NCBI GenBank assembly: GCA_964389525.1
Contig: CAYMEX010000022.1
Span: 1 to 39,136, forward strand
Reading direction: 5' to 3'
Length of the DNA stretch: 39,136 nucleotides
Source of the DNA: JAFLTL01 sp964389525
GTDB lineage: Bacteria; Bacteroidota; Bacteroidia; Bacteroidales; Muribaculaceae
Positions within the stretch are counted from its first letter, which is position 1; every line of letters begins with the position of its first letter. Shown in pieces: positions 30,015-38,148 of the stretch. A program made the translations under genes and the position numbers. The notes beneath the pieces were generated by a model, which was not told where the DNA came from, made no database searches, and saw nothing but the letters and a program-made list of their open reading frames with translations.

Positions 30015-30351
30015 CCGGGCACACCTGACGGTGTACTCGCATATCTGCATCGCTACGCGATTTCGATATACGGGCCTACTGACATCATATCGCTGACGCG
30101 ATACATCGGCTGTCAAGCGGGTACATGAAAGCGGCGATCAGAATGATTACGGTTTGGCGATAATGATAACATGGCGTCGAAGTACCGAATAGCACCCGCT
30201 TCGGAATGTTGTGTCGCTGCGCTGCAGCTCTATATTGCTGTGCGTCGTACACCGGGTTCCCTCCGGTCACCCGGTGCTACATATGTGACGCCCGTTTCAC
30301 GGGCTTTGATGTGGGCGTACTGTCGCACGCCCCTACAAATCAACATTCTGT
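30015..30351. repeat. 337-bp tandem repeat, unit 2
   Basis: Second unit. The ACACC/GGTGT hairpin keeps its stem while the loop changes from TGCC to TGAC. One base is lost near 30280 and one gained near 30315 relative to unit 1. High identity points to a recent duplication. Confidence 0.95.
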
Positions 30352-30405
30352 TATACGTACGATCAATCTATAACGCCGTAGCGGCGTGCGACAGATGTTT
30401 CTCCT

Positions 30406-30449
30406 GCGCAAATGGCGCGGGCCGCGCCACATGATAGCGGCACGGCCCG
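30406..30449 (-). repeat. REP-like hairpin element, copy 2
   Basis: It matches 26359-26402 at 42 of 44 positions. The 11-bp stem (30418-30428 with 30439-30449) is fully paired on the minus strand if a G-T pair is allowed. It starts 26 bp after the stop of the DUF6249-like gene, almost the same placement as copy 1. Confidence 0.72.
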
Positions 30450-30475
30450 TAAATACATAACCGATCAGTCGGGGG

Positions 30476-30883
30476 TTACTCGGCAGCCTTACATCTTTTC
30501 AGCTTGATTTCGGTAATGAAAGCGATAATAAGGGCCAGACCGCCGAACAGCAACGTGCAGCCGCCGTATATCACGCCCACAAACTGGCGGTACTCCCAGT
30601 TGGCAAGCTGCTTGAACGACATCGTGTTGATGCTGATGAAATAGGCAACCAGCAGCCCGAGGCCGATGCCGAGGAAAAACGCGCCCCACTTCAGTGCGGA
30701 GAACGACGGGTTAAGTCCCATCTGATTGAAGTATCGGCTGATGTTTCCACCCTCAATCGAGACATCTTTGACGTGCTCCATAAGATACATGCGCTCTTTT
30801 TTGCACACAAACAGCTCAAACAGCTTGTAGACAAAATAGCCGATCACGGTAAGCACGGCGGGAATTGTGATAAAATCCATCAT
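30476..30883 (-). CDS. DUF6249-like small membrane protein
   Basis: A 135-residue inner-membrane protein with three hydrophobic helices (about residues 5-25, 66-86 and 101-125). A soluble loop (27-62) between the first two contains VKDVSIEGGNISRYFNQMGLNP. The C-terminus is short and basic. It resembles DUF6249 proteins, which occur beside ECF sigma factors in Bacteroidales. It is divergent from the sigma-factor gene and has its own ECF-type promoter (30969-30998), so it is probably part of the same regulon. The leader is about 85 nt. The molecular function is unknown. Confidence 0.75.
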   Translation of the reverse strand: MMDFITIPAVLTVIGYFVYKLFELFVCKKERMYLMEHVKDVSIEGGNISRYFNQMGLNPSFSALKWGAFFLGIGLGLLVAYFISINTMSFKQLANWEYRQFVGVIYGGCTLLFGGLALIIAFITEIKLKRCKAAE

Positions 30884-30968
30884 AGTCTTGTAGTATTATT
30901 GATTTTTATTTGTAATTTTCGCACTCTGTCGCGAGTCGGAGTGTGGCCGTTGTCCGGCCGTTCATCCC

Positions 30969-30998
30969 TTTAGACGCCGGCGTGCGGCAAAGGTTACA
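30969..30998 (-). promoter_or_regulatory. ECF-type promoter for the DUF6249-like gene
   Basis: On the minus strand, TGTAACC (30998-30992) is followed after exactly 15 bp by CGTCTAAA (30976-30969). The AACC -35 and CGTC -10 elements are typical of ECF sigma promoters. It is the mirror partner of the promoter at 31032-31061. Confidence 0.65.
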
Positions 30999-31031
30999 GT
31001 TTTTTCAGAAAAATTTTTTCTTGGTAAAATA

Positions 31032-31061
31032 TGTAACCTTTCACACTATGTGGCGTCAAAA
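31032..31061 (+). promoter_or_regulatory. ECF-type promoter for the sigma-factor gene
   Basis: TGTAACC (31032-31038), 15 bp, then CGTCAAAA (31054-31061). The two divergent -35 elements form the inverted repeat AAAGGTTACA/TGTAACCTTT around an AT-rich core with T6, A5 and T6 runs. The expected start site is only a few bases before the ATG at 31070, so the message would be nearly leaderless. This implies positive autoregulation. Confidence 0.65.
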
Positions 31062-31069
31062 GATATGCA

Positions 31070-31633
31070 ATGACAACCACTGTATCCGATCAGACCATCA
31101 TCACCGACGTCCTCAAGGGCGACACGCGGGCGTTCGCCACTATCATGGAGCGCTACGCCGCACGCGTCTATGCGCTTGTGGCGGGTATGACGGGCGACGG
31201 AGACGATGCGGCCGACCTCACGCAGGAGATCTTTATAAAGGTGTTCAGCTCGCTGTCGTCGTTCAAGGGCAGTTCGTCGTTTTCGACGTGGCTCTTCCGC
31301 ATCAGCTACAACATGGTTGTTACGCGTCTGCGCAAGCCGCAGGGTCCCGACTCGGCGTCGGGCGACGACCGTTTCTGGGACAATATCGCCGACACGGCGA
31401 CCGATGCCGGCGACGACGAAGAAGATGGCATGCCGACCGTCGATATGCTCTACGAGGCCCTCGACCTTCTGCTGCCCGACGAGCGCACGCTCATCTCACT
31501 TTTCTATCTCGACGGCAAATCGCTCGCCGAAATAGCATTCATCATGTCGATTACCGAGACAAACGCCAAGACGCGTCTGTTCCGCATACGAAAGAAACTT
31601 CATAAAATACTCTCAGATGGAATCAGGCAATAA
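31070..31633 (+). CDS. RNA polymerase ECF-type sigma factor
   Basis: A 187-residue sigma-70-family protein. Region 2 (about 20-90) contains DAADLTQEIFIKVFSSLSSF and STWLFRISYNMVVTRLRK. An acidic linker (TDAGDDEEDG) leads to region 4 (about 130-183) with LLLPDERTLISLFYLDGKS and the helix-turn-helix LAEIAFIMSITETNAKTRL. There are no regions 1.1 or 3. Its stop overlaps the next gene by 17 bp, the usual arrangement for sigma and anti-sigma pairs. Three matching ECF-type promoters nearby suggest that it controls itself, the DUF6249-like gene and the TlpA-like lipoprotein gene. Confidence 0.95.
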   Translation: MTTTVSDQTIITDVLKGDTRAFATIMERYAARVYALVAGMTGDGDDAADLTQEIFIKVFSSLSSFKGSSSFSTWLFRISYNMVVTRLRKPQGPDSASGDDRFWDNIADTATDAGDDEEDGMPTVDMLYEALDLLLPDERTLISLFYLDGKSLAEIAFIMSITETNAKTRLFRIRKKLHKILSDGIRQ

Positions 31634-32021
31634 AAACTTCTCTCCCGATCTGCGCCAGGCACTGCTGCGATATAACGCACGGTTCCCGCTGCCGGCCGAC
31701 TTCATTGCCGACACAATGCTTGAGGTGAACCGTGTCGCCGACCGGCGCGCCTACATCCGCGGCCTCGTCACCATTTCGGTTGTCAGCCTGCTTATGATCG
31801 TTCTTGCTGTCGTTCTGTTCCGCTTTTTCGGCATAAAGCTGGCTATGTCGGTGCCGGTAGCCGGCATGACATCGGTATTCACGACCGTCGACCACACGAT
31901 CTCGGTTGTCGAAGGCATCATCTCGTCGCCACTCATCGTCATGCTCGCAGTGTCGGCGGCCATACTCCTCTCGCTCGACCGCCTCATGCGCCGCCACTTT
32001 GCCGCGCGCCACGCTTCCTGA
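31617..32021 (+). CDS. Putative anti-sigma factor, small membrane protein
   Basis: A 134-residue protein with a cytoplasmic N-terminus (1-46, with FSPDLRQALLRYNARFPLPADF) and two hydrophobic segments (about 48-70 and 102-120). A short stretch of about 30 residues lies between the segments, and the tail is basic. It overlaps the sigma-factor gene by 17 bp in another frame, so the two are translationally coupled. Position and topology suggest an anti-sigma factor, but no zinc or other anti-sigma signature is visible, so this is an inference. Confidence 0.7.
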   Translation: MESGNKNFSPDLRQALLRYNARFPLPADFIADTMLEVNRVADRRAYIRGLVTISVVSLLMIVLAVVLFRFFGIKLAMSVPVAGMTSVFTTVDHTISVVEGIISSPLIVMLAVSAAILLSLDRLMRRHFAARHAS

Positions 32022-32041
32022 ACAGTTTTTAAGATCCAAGG

Positions 32042-32071
32042 TGCAACCTGCAGACGCTTCACGCGTCTAAA
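32042..32071 (+). promoter_or_regulatory. ECF-type promoter for the TlpA-like lipoprotein gene
   Basis: TGCAACC (32042-32048), 15 bp, then CGTCTAAA (32064-32071). It has the same elements and spacing as the two promoters between 30969 and 31061. The spacer also forms the palindrome AGACGC-TTCAC-GCGTCT. The leader would be about 40 nt. Confidence 0.6.
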
Positions 32072-32112
32072 TTCTGGGGAAGCTCTATAACCATAATTCA
32101 AACAACATAAAA

Positions 32113-33147
32113 ATGGACTTTAAATCATCATTATTTCCGGGCATACTGATTTTTGCCGCCGCATGCAGCAGTGACACACGCTACACACTTACTGCCGATC
32201 TCGGCGACGGGTACAACGGCAAAGAAATCATAATGATCGCACGCAACAAGCTGGACACTATCGGCCAAGCCACAGTAAACCAAGGTAAAGCCGTCTTCCG
32301 GGACACAATCACAGTGCCGATGCTCGTTCAACTCGTTCCGCTTGGCACCGAAGATCCTTTTGCGGAAGCCATAATCGAACCCGGCGACATTCAAGTCACA
32401 GTTGAGGATGGTGCCTGCATCGGCATGGCGACAGGTACACCACTCAACACCATACTGGCTGAATGGATAGATGCCCGGAAACAGCGTAATGCCCGTGTCG
32501 AAGCTATTGATCGCAACTCAGAGAATGCCCGCCAGACAATGCAGGAAATACTCAACGAGTATAACACCTGGACCGACAGCCTCATGCAGGCCAATATCGA
32601 CAATACCATAGGAGCGAGTCTGTTCATAAGCAGAGTATATGACCTTTCCATCGGAGCACTTGAAGACTCTTTGGAAAGACACCCAATACTTAAAACCTAC
32701 GACGGCATTACAGAGCAATACGCCCTTAAAAAGAACGCCGCCGAGACGGCGGAGGGAAAACCGTACAAAGACTTCACCATAAACTCTGTCTCTCTCAGTA
32801 GCCTTATGAAGCCCGGCCACTACACACTTATAGATTTCTGGGCGAGCTGGTGCGGACCATGCCGCCGCGAGATGTCGGTTATAAAAGAGATCCTCGACCA
32901 ATACGGCCCGAAAGGTCTTGATGTGATAGGTGTAGCCGTATGGGATAAAACCGAGGACACAGCGAAGGCTATCGAAGAACTCGATATAACGTGGCCCGTT
33001 ATAACCGATGCTCAGAAAATACCCACCGACATGTATGGTATCTTTAGCATTCCCACATTCCTGCTCATCGCTCCTGACGGCACCATTGTCAGTCGCAATC
33101 AACGAGGTGACGAACTCAAAGCTGTCATTGCCGAAACCCTGAAATAA
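32113..33147 (+). CDS. TlpA-like thioredoxin-family lipoprotein with DUF4369 domain
   Basis: A 344-residue exported protein with a lipoprotein signal (FAAAC, lipidated Cys18). The DUF4369-type N-terminal domain (about 22-110) and a helical linker (about 110-215) lead to a C-terminal AhpC/TSA-thioredoxin domain with FWASWCGPCRREM (C247, C250). The cis-Pro segment is FSIPTFLLIAPDG. It is a likely periplasmic thiol-disulfide reductase, consistent with control by an envelope-related sigma factor. It is a distant relative of the lipoprotein at 20057-21109, which has lost the two cysteines. Confidence 0.92.
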   Translation: MDFKSSLFPGILIFAAACSSDTRYTLTADLGDGYNGKEIIMIARNKLDTIGQATVNQGKAVFRDTITVPMLVQLVPLGTEDPFAEAIIEPGDIQVTVEDGACIGMATGTPLNTILAEWIDARKQRNARVEAIDRNSENARQTMQEILNEYNTWTDSLMQANIDNTIGASLFISRVYDLSIGALEDSLERHPILKTYDGITEQYALKKNAAETAEGKPYKDFTINSVSLSSLMKPGHYTLIDFWASWCGPCRREMSVIKEILDQYGPKGLDVIGVAVWDKTEDTAKAIEELDITWPVITDAQKIPTDMYGIFSIPTFLLIAPDGTIVSRNQRGDELKAVIAETLK

Positions 33148-33243
33148 TCACGACATAAACAAAACTGCGCGATGAAGTCTTGTGGGGGGCTGTGCCGTGA
33201 TTTTTCCTTAGGAAAATTACAGCAGCGTAACTGCATGAAATCA

Positions 33244-33272
33244 AGTGGGACGCACAGATCGTGCGCCCCACT
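33244..33272. terminator. Hairpin between the convergent TlpA-like gene and fbp
   Basis: AGTGGG-A-CGCAC (33244-33255) pairs with GTGCG-C-CCCACT (33261-33272), 11 pairs and one A-C mismatch. It lies 97 bp after the TlpA-like gene and 36 bp after the fbp stop. T-runs are weak, but the place between convergent genes suggests bidirectional termination. Confidence 0.6.
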
Positions 33273-33307
33273 ACTATAATATAAATGATACAGTCTTGGC
33301 TGAGGGT

Positions 33308-35299
33308 TTATTTCTTGCGCTCGGGGAGGAGGCCTGAACGGTAGGCGTGCAGCAGAGCCTTCAGCTCGACGATCTGATTGGCAAGCACGCGGCCTTTGTC
33401 GGTGTCGCGCACGCGGATGCGGCGCGACGATGACTCGACGATGACGGTTGTCCCGGCAATGTCGGAACCTGTGCGTATGACTTCGTCGACCGACGTGAAG
33501 GGCTCGTGCTGTACGAGTACAAAGCCTGTGCTGTGATAGACGAGTGTGTATCCGGCTGTGCCCGTCTTGTTGTGATATGGCTCGGCGAATCCTCCGTCGA
33601 TGACCATAAGGCGCCCGTCGGCCCTGATGGGTTTCTCGCCTTTTACGGCGCGGACGGGGACGTGTCCGTTGATGATGTGGCGGTGCTCGCCTGTGACAGA
33701 AAACTCGTCGAGTATCATGTCGCATATGTCGACCCGGTCGCGCAGTGTGTAGTAGGCACCTTTCTCCTCGTGGTGTGTCGATTTGTCGTCGATGAAGTAT
33801 CGCTCGAATGTGGTCATGCGACTTTTGTCGAAGAGCGGCGACTCGAGTCCGCACCACAGATACCAGTAGTAGTCTTTGGCGTAAAGTCGGGTGTCGGCAG
33901 GGGCCTCGTCGTTGAACGCCGCCCTCATAAGCTGCGAGATGCGGTCGTAGAGCTTACGCCCTGCTACGGGCTCGCCCATGACGGATATTTCTTTGAGTGT
34001 GCCGTCGTGGTTGATGGGCATCGATGCGTGGAAAAGGAGGTTGGAGTTGCAGACGGCATAGAGGTTGCCGTTGGAGAGTAGCACTTTCATGTGACGCCGG
34101 AGCTTGTCGCTGACGCGGAATGAGTGGCGTAGCTTGTCGACAAGCGAGCTCTCCTCGGGCGTGAGGCGGTATGGGTCGTCGGGGTCGATGGTGGGGAATC
34201 CGGTGTCGTTGAGCGTGAAAGTGCTGTCTTCTTCGGGGAGATAGATGTGTGTGCGGTCGGGTGAGATGTGATGCAGCAGCCGCCGGTTTTCCATTTTCCA
34301 CTCGGGGTGCTTTTCGATCAGCTGTCCTTCGAGCTTGAACTGGATTATGGAGATGGCCTTGTGCATCAGTGCGATGAACTGCGATGTCTTCTGGTCGGTG
34401 CGCGTGTCGGGTCCGGTTGTGGGCAGGAACTGCGTGGCGGGATCGTTGGCGTAGGTCTCCATGGCGAATGTGGCGAGTGGCAGGAGGCTGATGCCGTATC
34501 CGTCTTCGAGTGTGGTGAGGTTGGCGTAGCGCAGCGAGAGCCGGAGGACGTTGGCTATACATGCGTCGTTTCCGGCGGCGGCTCCCATCCACAGCGCGTC
34601 GTGATTGCCCCACTGTATGTCGAACCGCGAATGGCTGCAGAGGTCGTCGAGTATGAGGTGTGCTCCCGGCCCGCGGTCGAAGATGTCGCCGAGTATGTGG
34701 AGCTGGTCGATTGAGAGGCGCTGTATCAGTCGGCACATCTCGATGATGAACGCGTCGGCCTGGCCGGTTGAGATGATGGTCTCGATGATGCGCGAGAAGT
34801 AGGCGTGCTTGTCTTCGTCGGACGGCGACTCGTGCAGAAGCTCCTCGATGATGTATGCGAACTCCGGCGGCAACGCCTTGCGCACTTTTGATCGGGTGTA
34901 TTTGGAAGACACCGACTGGCAGACGCTGATGAGACGGTGCAGCGTGATGTTGTAGAAGTCGGAGAGGTCGGGCTCCTCGATGCGTATCAGCTCAAGTTTT
35001 TTCTCGGGGTAGTATATGAGTGCGCAGAGCTGCCGTATGTCGGCCTCGCGCATGCTGTTGCCGAAGAGGTCGGTGACTTTTCGTTTGATGTTGCCCGATG
35101 CGTTGCGGAGTATGTGGTTGAAAGCCTTGTGCTCTCCGTGCAGGTCGGCGACGAAGTGCTCTGTGCCTTTGGGCAGGTTGAGTATGGCCTCGAGATTTAT
35201 TATCTCGGTGCTTGCCGCGCTGACTGTTCCGAATGTCTGGCTCAGAAGCTGCAGCAGACGCAGGTCTCTGTCGTCGTGTATGTCTTGTTGGTGTGTCAT
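33308..35299 (-). CDS. fbp: Fructose-1,6-bisphosphatase, class III
   Basis: A 663-residue metallophosphatase-type enzyme that makes fructose 6-phosphate for gluconeogenesis. Family metal-binding motifs are present in order: FVADLHGEHKAFNHIL (about 48-63), LGDIFDRGPGAH (about 202-213) and WGNHDALWMGA (about 230-240). INGHVPVRAVKGEKPIRADG and VIDGGFAEPY lie near residues 540-575. The length fits class III enzymes of Firmicutes and Bacteroidetes. It is the last gene of the porX-tsaE-birA-fbp operon and is functionally related to the nearby pckA. Confidence 0.95.
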   Translation of the reverse strand: MTHQQDIHDDRDLRLLQLLSQTFGTVSAASTEIINLEAILNLPKGTEHFVADLHGEHKAFNHILRNASGNIKRKVTDLFGNSMREADIRQLCALIYYPEKKLELIRIEEPDLSDFYNITLHRLISVCQSVSSKYTRSKVRKALPPEFAYIIEELLHESPSDEDKHAYFSRIIETIISTGQADAFIIEMCRLIQRLSIDQLHILGDIFDRGPGAHLILDDLCSHSRFDIQWGNHDALWMGAAAGNDACIANVLRLSLRYANLTTLEDGYGISLLPLATFAMETYANDPATQFLPTTGPDTRTDQKTSQFIALMHKAISIIQFKLEGQLIEKHPEWKMENRRLLHHISPDRTHIYLPEEDSTFTLNDTGFPTIDPDDPYRLTPEESSLVDKLRHSFRVSDKLRRHMKVLLSNGNLYAVCNSNLLFHASMPINHDGTLKEISVMGEPVAGRKLYDRISQLMRAAFNDEAPADTRLYAKDYYWYLWCGLESPLFDKSRMTTFERYFIDDKSTHHEEKGAYYTLRDRVDICDMILDEFSVTGEHRHIINGHVPVRAVKGEKPIRADGRLMVIDGGFAEPYHNKTGTAGYTLVYHSTGFVLVQHEPFTSVDEVIRTGSDIAGTTVIVESSSRRIRVRDTDKGRVLANQIVELKALLHAYRSGLLPERKK

Positions 35300-35335
35300 G
35301 GCCGGTGTGGCAGGTTTATCGAATATGTCGTCATC

Positions 35336-36103
35336 TCAGAGTACCGGTTCTACTTCTTTAAACATGTATCCGATCGTGTTGTCGTCGGGTAGTCGCAGAA
35401 TTATCTGTCCGTTTGGCATGACCCGGTCTATGCGGGCAGAGAACACTGTGCCTGAGGCAGTGTCGCGCCAGTCGTAGAATGTGTCGGCGCGCCAGAGCCA
35501 GCTGTGATACATGTCCTCGAAGTCGGGTAGCGATGTGCCTGATGCTATGATCGGGGCGAGGCTGTCGACAAATGCTGTGATCGATCGTGCAATGCGAGGC
35601 ATAAGCGCGTCGAGATCGAGTTCCTCACCTATTATATTATATACGGACACCGGGTTGGGAATCGCGTCGGAGAAATGTGCCTGGTTTATGTTTATGCCGA
35701 CTCCCGCTATCGTCTGCAATATCTGTCCCGACATGCCGAGTGCGTTCTCGATGAGGATGCCCGCTATCTTGCGGTCGCCGTAGTAGATGTCGTTTGGCCA
35801 TTTTATTTTTATAGGCTCAGGCGTGTCGCTTCCGATTATCGACGAGATGAACGAGGCAGTGGCGATGGCAATGGCTTCGGAGACGAGGAAGTGGTGGGCC
35901 GGAAGGAGTCCTCCCGGGCGGAGCAGTATTGAGAATGTCAGGTTTTTGCCAGGTTCGGCTTCCCATGAGTTGCCTCGTTGTCCGCGTCCGGCTGTCTGTG
36001 TGACGGCGCGTACCGTCGACCCTGAAGGTAGAAATCGCCCGGAGTCGATGATGCGTTTGAGCTCGGTGTTGGTGGAGCCGCAGCTGTCGAGGGTCAGTTC
36101 CAT
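35336..36103 (-). CDS. birA: Biotin--[acetyl-CoA-carboxylase] ligase
   Basis: A 255-residue biotin protein ligase. The biotin/ATP motif is TAGRGQRGNSWEAEPGKN, with LDSCGSTNTELKRI near the N-terminus and WPNDIYYGDRKIAGILIEN in the middle. A small C-terminal domain follows. There is no N-terminal helix-turn-helix, so it is a ligase only and not a repressor of biotin genes. It lies 12 bp after tsaE and 36 bp before fbp in the same operon. Confidence 0.93.
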   Translation of the reverse strand: MELTLDSCGSTNTELKRIIDSGRFLPSGSTVRAVTQTAGRGQRGNSWEAEPGKNLTFSILLRPGGLLPAHHFLVSEAIAIATASFISSIIGSDTPEPIKIKWPNDIYYGDRKIAGILIENALGMSGQILQTIAGVGININQAHFSDAIPNPVSVYNIIGEELDLDALMPRIARSITAFVDSLAPIIASGTSLPDFEDMYHSWLWRADTFYDWRDTASGTVFSARIDRVMPNGQIILRLPDDNTIGYMFKEVEPVL

Positions 36104-36115
36104 CGTGGGGAGTTG

Positions 36116-36559
36116 TCAGAGAGGATTAACAATGCGTATCTCGCGTGACGAGTCGGGCATGACGGTGATGTAGACGTCGGTTGTTGCGACGGGGAAAAGC
36201 GGATCGACGATGTCGGGCCACTCGATGAGGCATAGCGCCCCGGAGTCGAAGTAGTCCTCGATGCCTATCTCTACGGCCTGGTCGATCGACTGGAGGCGAT
36301 AGAGGTCGAAGTGGTAGATGAGTTCGGCTGTGGCGTCGGAGCGGTACTCGTTGACGATCGAGAATGATGGTGATGACACCTCGTCGGGCGAGACTCCGAG
36401 CGCGCGGACGAGCGCACTGATGATTGTTGTCTTTCCGGCGCCCATCTCTCCGTGGAACGCTATTACCGAGCAGCCGTCGGTGGCTTCAAGGATACGGTCG
36501 GCAGCGTTGTCGATCTCGGGCTGCGAGGCGGCCGCGATAGTGAATTTTGTTTCTGTCAT
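36116..36559 (-). CDS. tsaE: tRNA threonylcarbamoyladenosine biosynthesis ATPase TsaE
   Basis: A 147-residue P-loop ATPase of the t6A37 tRNA-modification complex (TsaB, TsaD, TsaE). Walker A is GEMGAGKT (37-44). The family segments SSPSFSIVNEY and YHFDLYRL follow, and CLIEWPDIVDPLFP is near the C-terminus. Its ATG overlaps the porX stop by 4 bp (ATGA), so translation is coupled. Confidence 0.95.
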   Translation of the reverse strand: MTETKFTIAAASQPEIDNAADRILEATDGCSVIAFHGEMGAGKTTIISALVRALGVSPDEVSSPSFSIVNEYRSDATAELIYHFDLYRLQSIDQAVEIGIEDYFDSGALCLIEWPDIVDPLFPVATTDVYITVMPDSSREIRIVNPL

Positions 36560-38148
36560 TTTGGGGTAAGTGTTATTAGCGGCAGCAGCATCTCGTGCAT
36601 CGAGATGCCTCCGTGCTGGTATGAGCCTGCGAAGCTGCGGGCAAACCTGCTGAAATTATTGGGATAAAGAAGGAAGTCGCGGCGTCCGGCAAGTATGAGT
36701 GACGATGCCATTGACGGAGCGGGTATGCCGGCTTCTTCGGGGTTTCTGATCTGGAGAACGTGACGGTCGGGCGCGGTGATGTTGCGCCCGAATTTGTGCC
36801 GCAGGGCATTTGTGGCGTCGGATCCGGCTGTCACTCTGACTGGATTGTCGACCTTGACGGCTCCGTGGTCGGTGGTGACGATGAGCTGGCGGCCGTTGTC
36901 GGCGATGCTGTCGAGTAGCTCGCAGAGCGGGCTATGTCTCAGCCACGATAGGAATACAGACCGGAATGCAGAGTCGTCGGGGGCGATCTCGCGGAGCATG
37001 GCGTTGTCGGCCATGGCGTGTGAGAGCATGTCGGTGAAGCTGACGATAATGACTGTGAGGGCGTCGGCCGATGCGTTGCCGCGCAGGTCGCGTGCCAGCG
37101 CGCGCATCGACGCTGTGTCGGTGGTGCGGTGGTATGTCATCGGGCATCCGGCGAGATGGCGCCGTGCCAGCCAGTCGCGCAGCAGTGTCTCTTCGGCTGC
37201 ATTTTTACCTACCGGGTCGTTCTCGCCGACCCACAGTGCGGGAAACCGTCGCGCGATGTCGGCCGGCATCATGCCCGACATGATCGCGTTGCGGCAGTAT
37301 TGCGTGGATGTGGGGAGTATGGCAGTGTAGAGCTCCTCGCCGGCAATGTCGAAACGCGAGGTGAAAACAGTCTTCGCCACCATCCACTGGGCAAGCGAGA
37401 GGTTGTCGAGCAGCATGAGCACCGGGCGGCTGTCGCGACGCATGAGCGGGAGCACGGAGTGGTCGAGTATGTCGGGGCTCATAAGCGGCTGGCTGCCGGT
37501 GTCGCGTCGCCTGATCCACGACAGGTAGTTTTTTCTGACGAAGCGGAAGAAGGCATCCTCGGCCGTGCCGGCGAGCGACGAGATGATCGATGCGGTGTCG
37601 GAGTTGCCGCCTGAGAGTGCGACGGTGTCGGCGGTGAGCCGTGTGTAGACCTCGTGCCACCGGCTGATGGTGTCGGCCGAAGCTATGCGCGCCTCCATGT
37701 CGAGATAGCGTTCGCGGCTGCGCCGTGAATCGGTCTCGCTAATGAGCCTGTCGCTGTGCAGTGTCTTTTTGATCGACAGCAGTATCTGGCTGGGGTTTAC
37801 CGGCTTGATGAGGTAATCGGCCATGCGGTTTCCCACGGCGAGATCCATTATCTCCTCGTCTTCGCTTTTTGTGATGAGCACGACGGGGAGGGCCGGCGCC
37901 ACGGCCTTTATGCGGTCGAGTGTGTCGAGCCCCGAGATGCCCGGCATGTTCTCGTCGAGAAACACCAGGTCGAATGCCGCAGCGTTGGCCGTGACCTCGT
38001 CGATTGCGTCGACGCCGGAGGCTACCGCCGTGATCCTGTATCCTCTTGCCTCAAGAAAAAGGATGTGGGATCTCAGCAGCTCTATCTCGTCGTCGGCCCA
38101 CAGGATGCGTGCGACCGGTGCAGATCTATGTTCTCTGTCGTTGCTCAC
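36556..38148 (-). CDS. porX: PorX-like response regulator with alkaline-phosphatase/PglZ-type domain
   Basis: About 530 residues. The N-terminal receiver domain (about 13-120) has the acidic pair in ILWADDE, the phospho-acceptor Asp in LVFLDENMPG, and the conserved Lys in YLIKPVNPS. The C-terminal half resembles the PglZ/alkaline-phosphatase domain of PorX (MLLDNLSLAQW, ILPTSTQYCRNAIMSG, VTTDHGAVKV, YQHGGISMHEMLLPLI). In Porphyromonas gingivalis PorX regulates the type IX secretion system with PorY; whether that holds here is not shown. I favour the GTG start at 38148; an in-frame TTG at 38157 would add three residues. It heads the operon with tsaE, birA and fbp. Confidence 0.92.
   Translation of the reverse strand: MSNDREHRSAPVARILWADDEIELLRSHILFLEARGYRITAVASGVDAIDEVTANAAAFDLVFLDENMPGISGLDTLDRIKAVAPALPVVLITKSEDEEIMDLAVGNRMADYLIKPVNPSQILLSIKKTLHSDRLISETDSRRSRERYLDMEARIASADTISRWHEVYTRLTADTVALSGGNSDTASIISSLAGTAEDAFFRFVRKNYLSWIRRRDTGSQPLMSPDILDHSVLPLMRRDSRPVLMLLDNLSLAQWMVAKTVFTSRFDIAGEELYTAILPTSTQYCRNAIMSGMMPADIARRFPALWVGENDPVGKNAAEETLLRDWLARRHLAGCPMTYHRTTDTASMRALARDLRGNASADALTVIIVSFTDMLSHAMADNAMLREIAPDDSAFRSVFLSWLRHSPLCELLDSIADNGRQLIVTTDHGAVKVDNPVRVTAGSDATNALRHKFGRNITAPDRHVLQIRNPEEAGIPAPSMASSLILAGRRDFLLYPNNFSRFARSFAGSYQHGGISMHEMLLPLITLTPK

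Larger units (their letters stand above)
29301..30475. other. 1.2-kb gene-free region, hairpin-rich
   Basis: I see no credible gene here. The first 100 bp are AT-rich. From about 29440 the sequence is a string of short perfect stem-loops. Examples are GCGCC-TCCC-GGCGC near 29512, GTGTCT-TTC-AGACAC (29644-29658), ACACC-TGCC-GGTGT (29684-29697), ATCGC-TAC-GCGAT (29712-29724), TATCGC-TGAC-GCGATA (29751-29766), CACCGGGT/ACCCGGTG (29913-29939) and GCCCGT-TTC-ACGGGC (29954-29968). It contains a 337-bp tandem duplication and ends with a REP-like element. Confidence 0.8.

Noticed and set aside
29748..30270. Identical 61-codon minus-strand frames in the two 337-bp units
   Set aside because: They run through hairpin repeats, have no start context or family resemblance, and their identity only reflects the tandem duplication.
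29440..30400. CRISPR array
   Set aside because: The repeats are one 337-bp tandem pair and unrelated small palindromes, not regularly spaced identical 24-40 bp repeats, and there are no cas genes.
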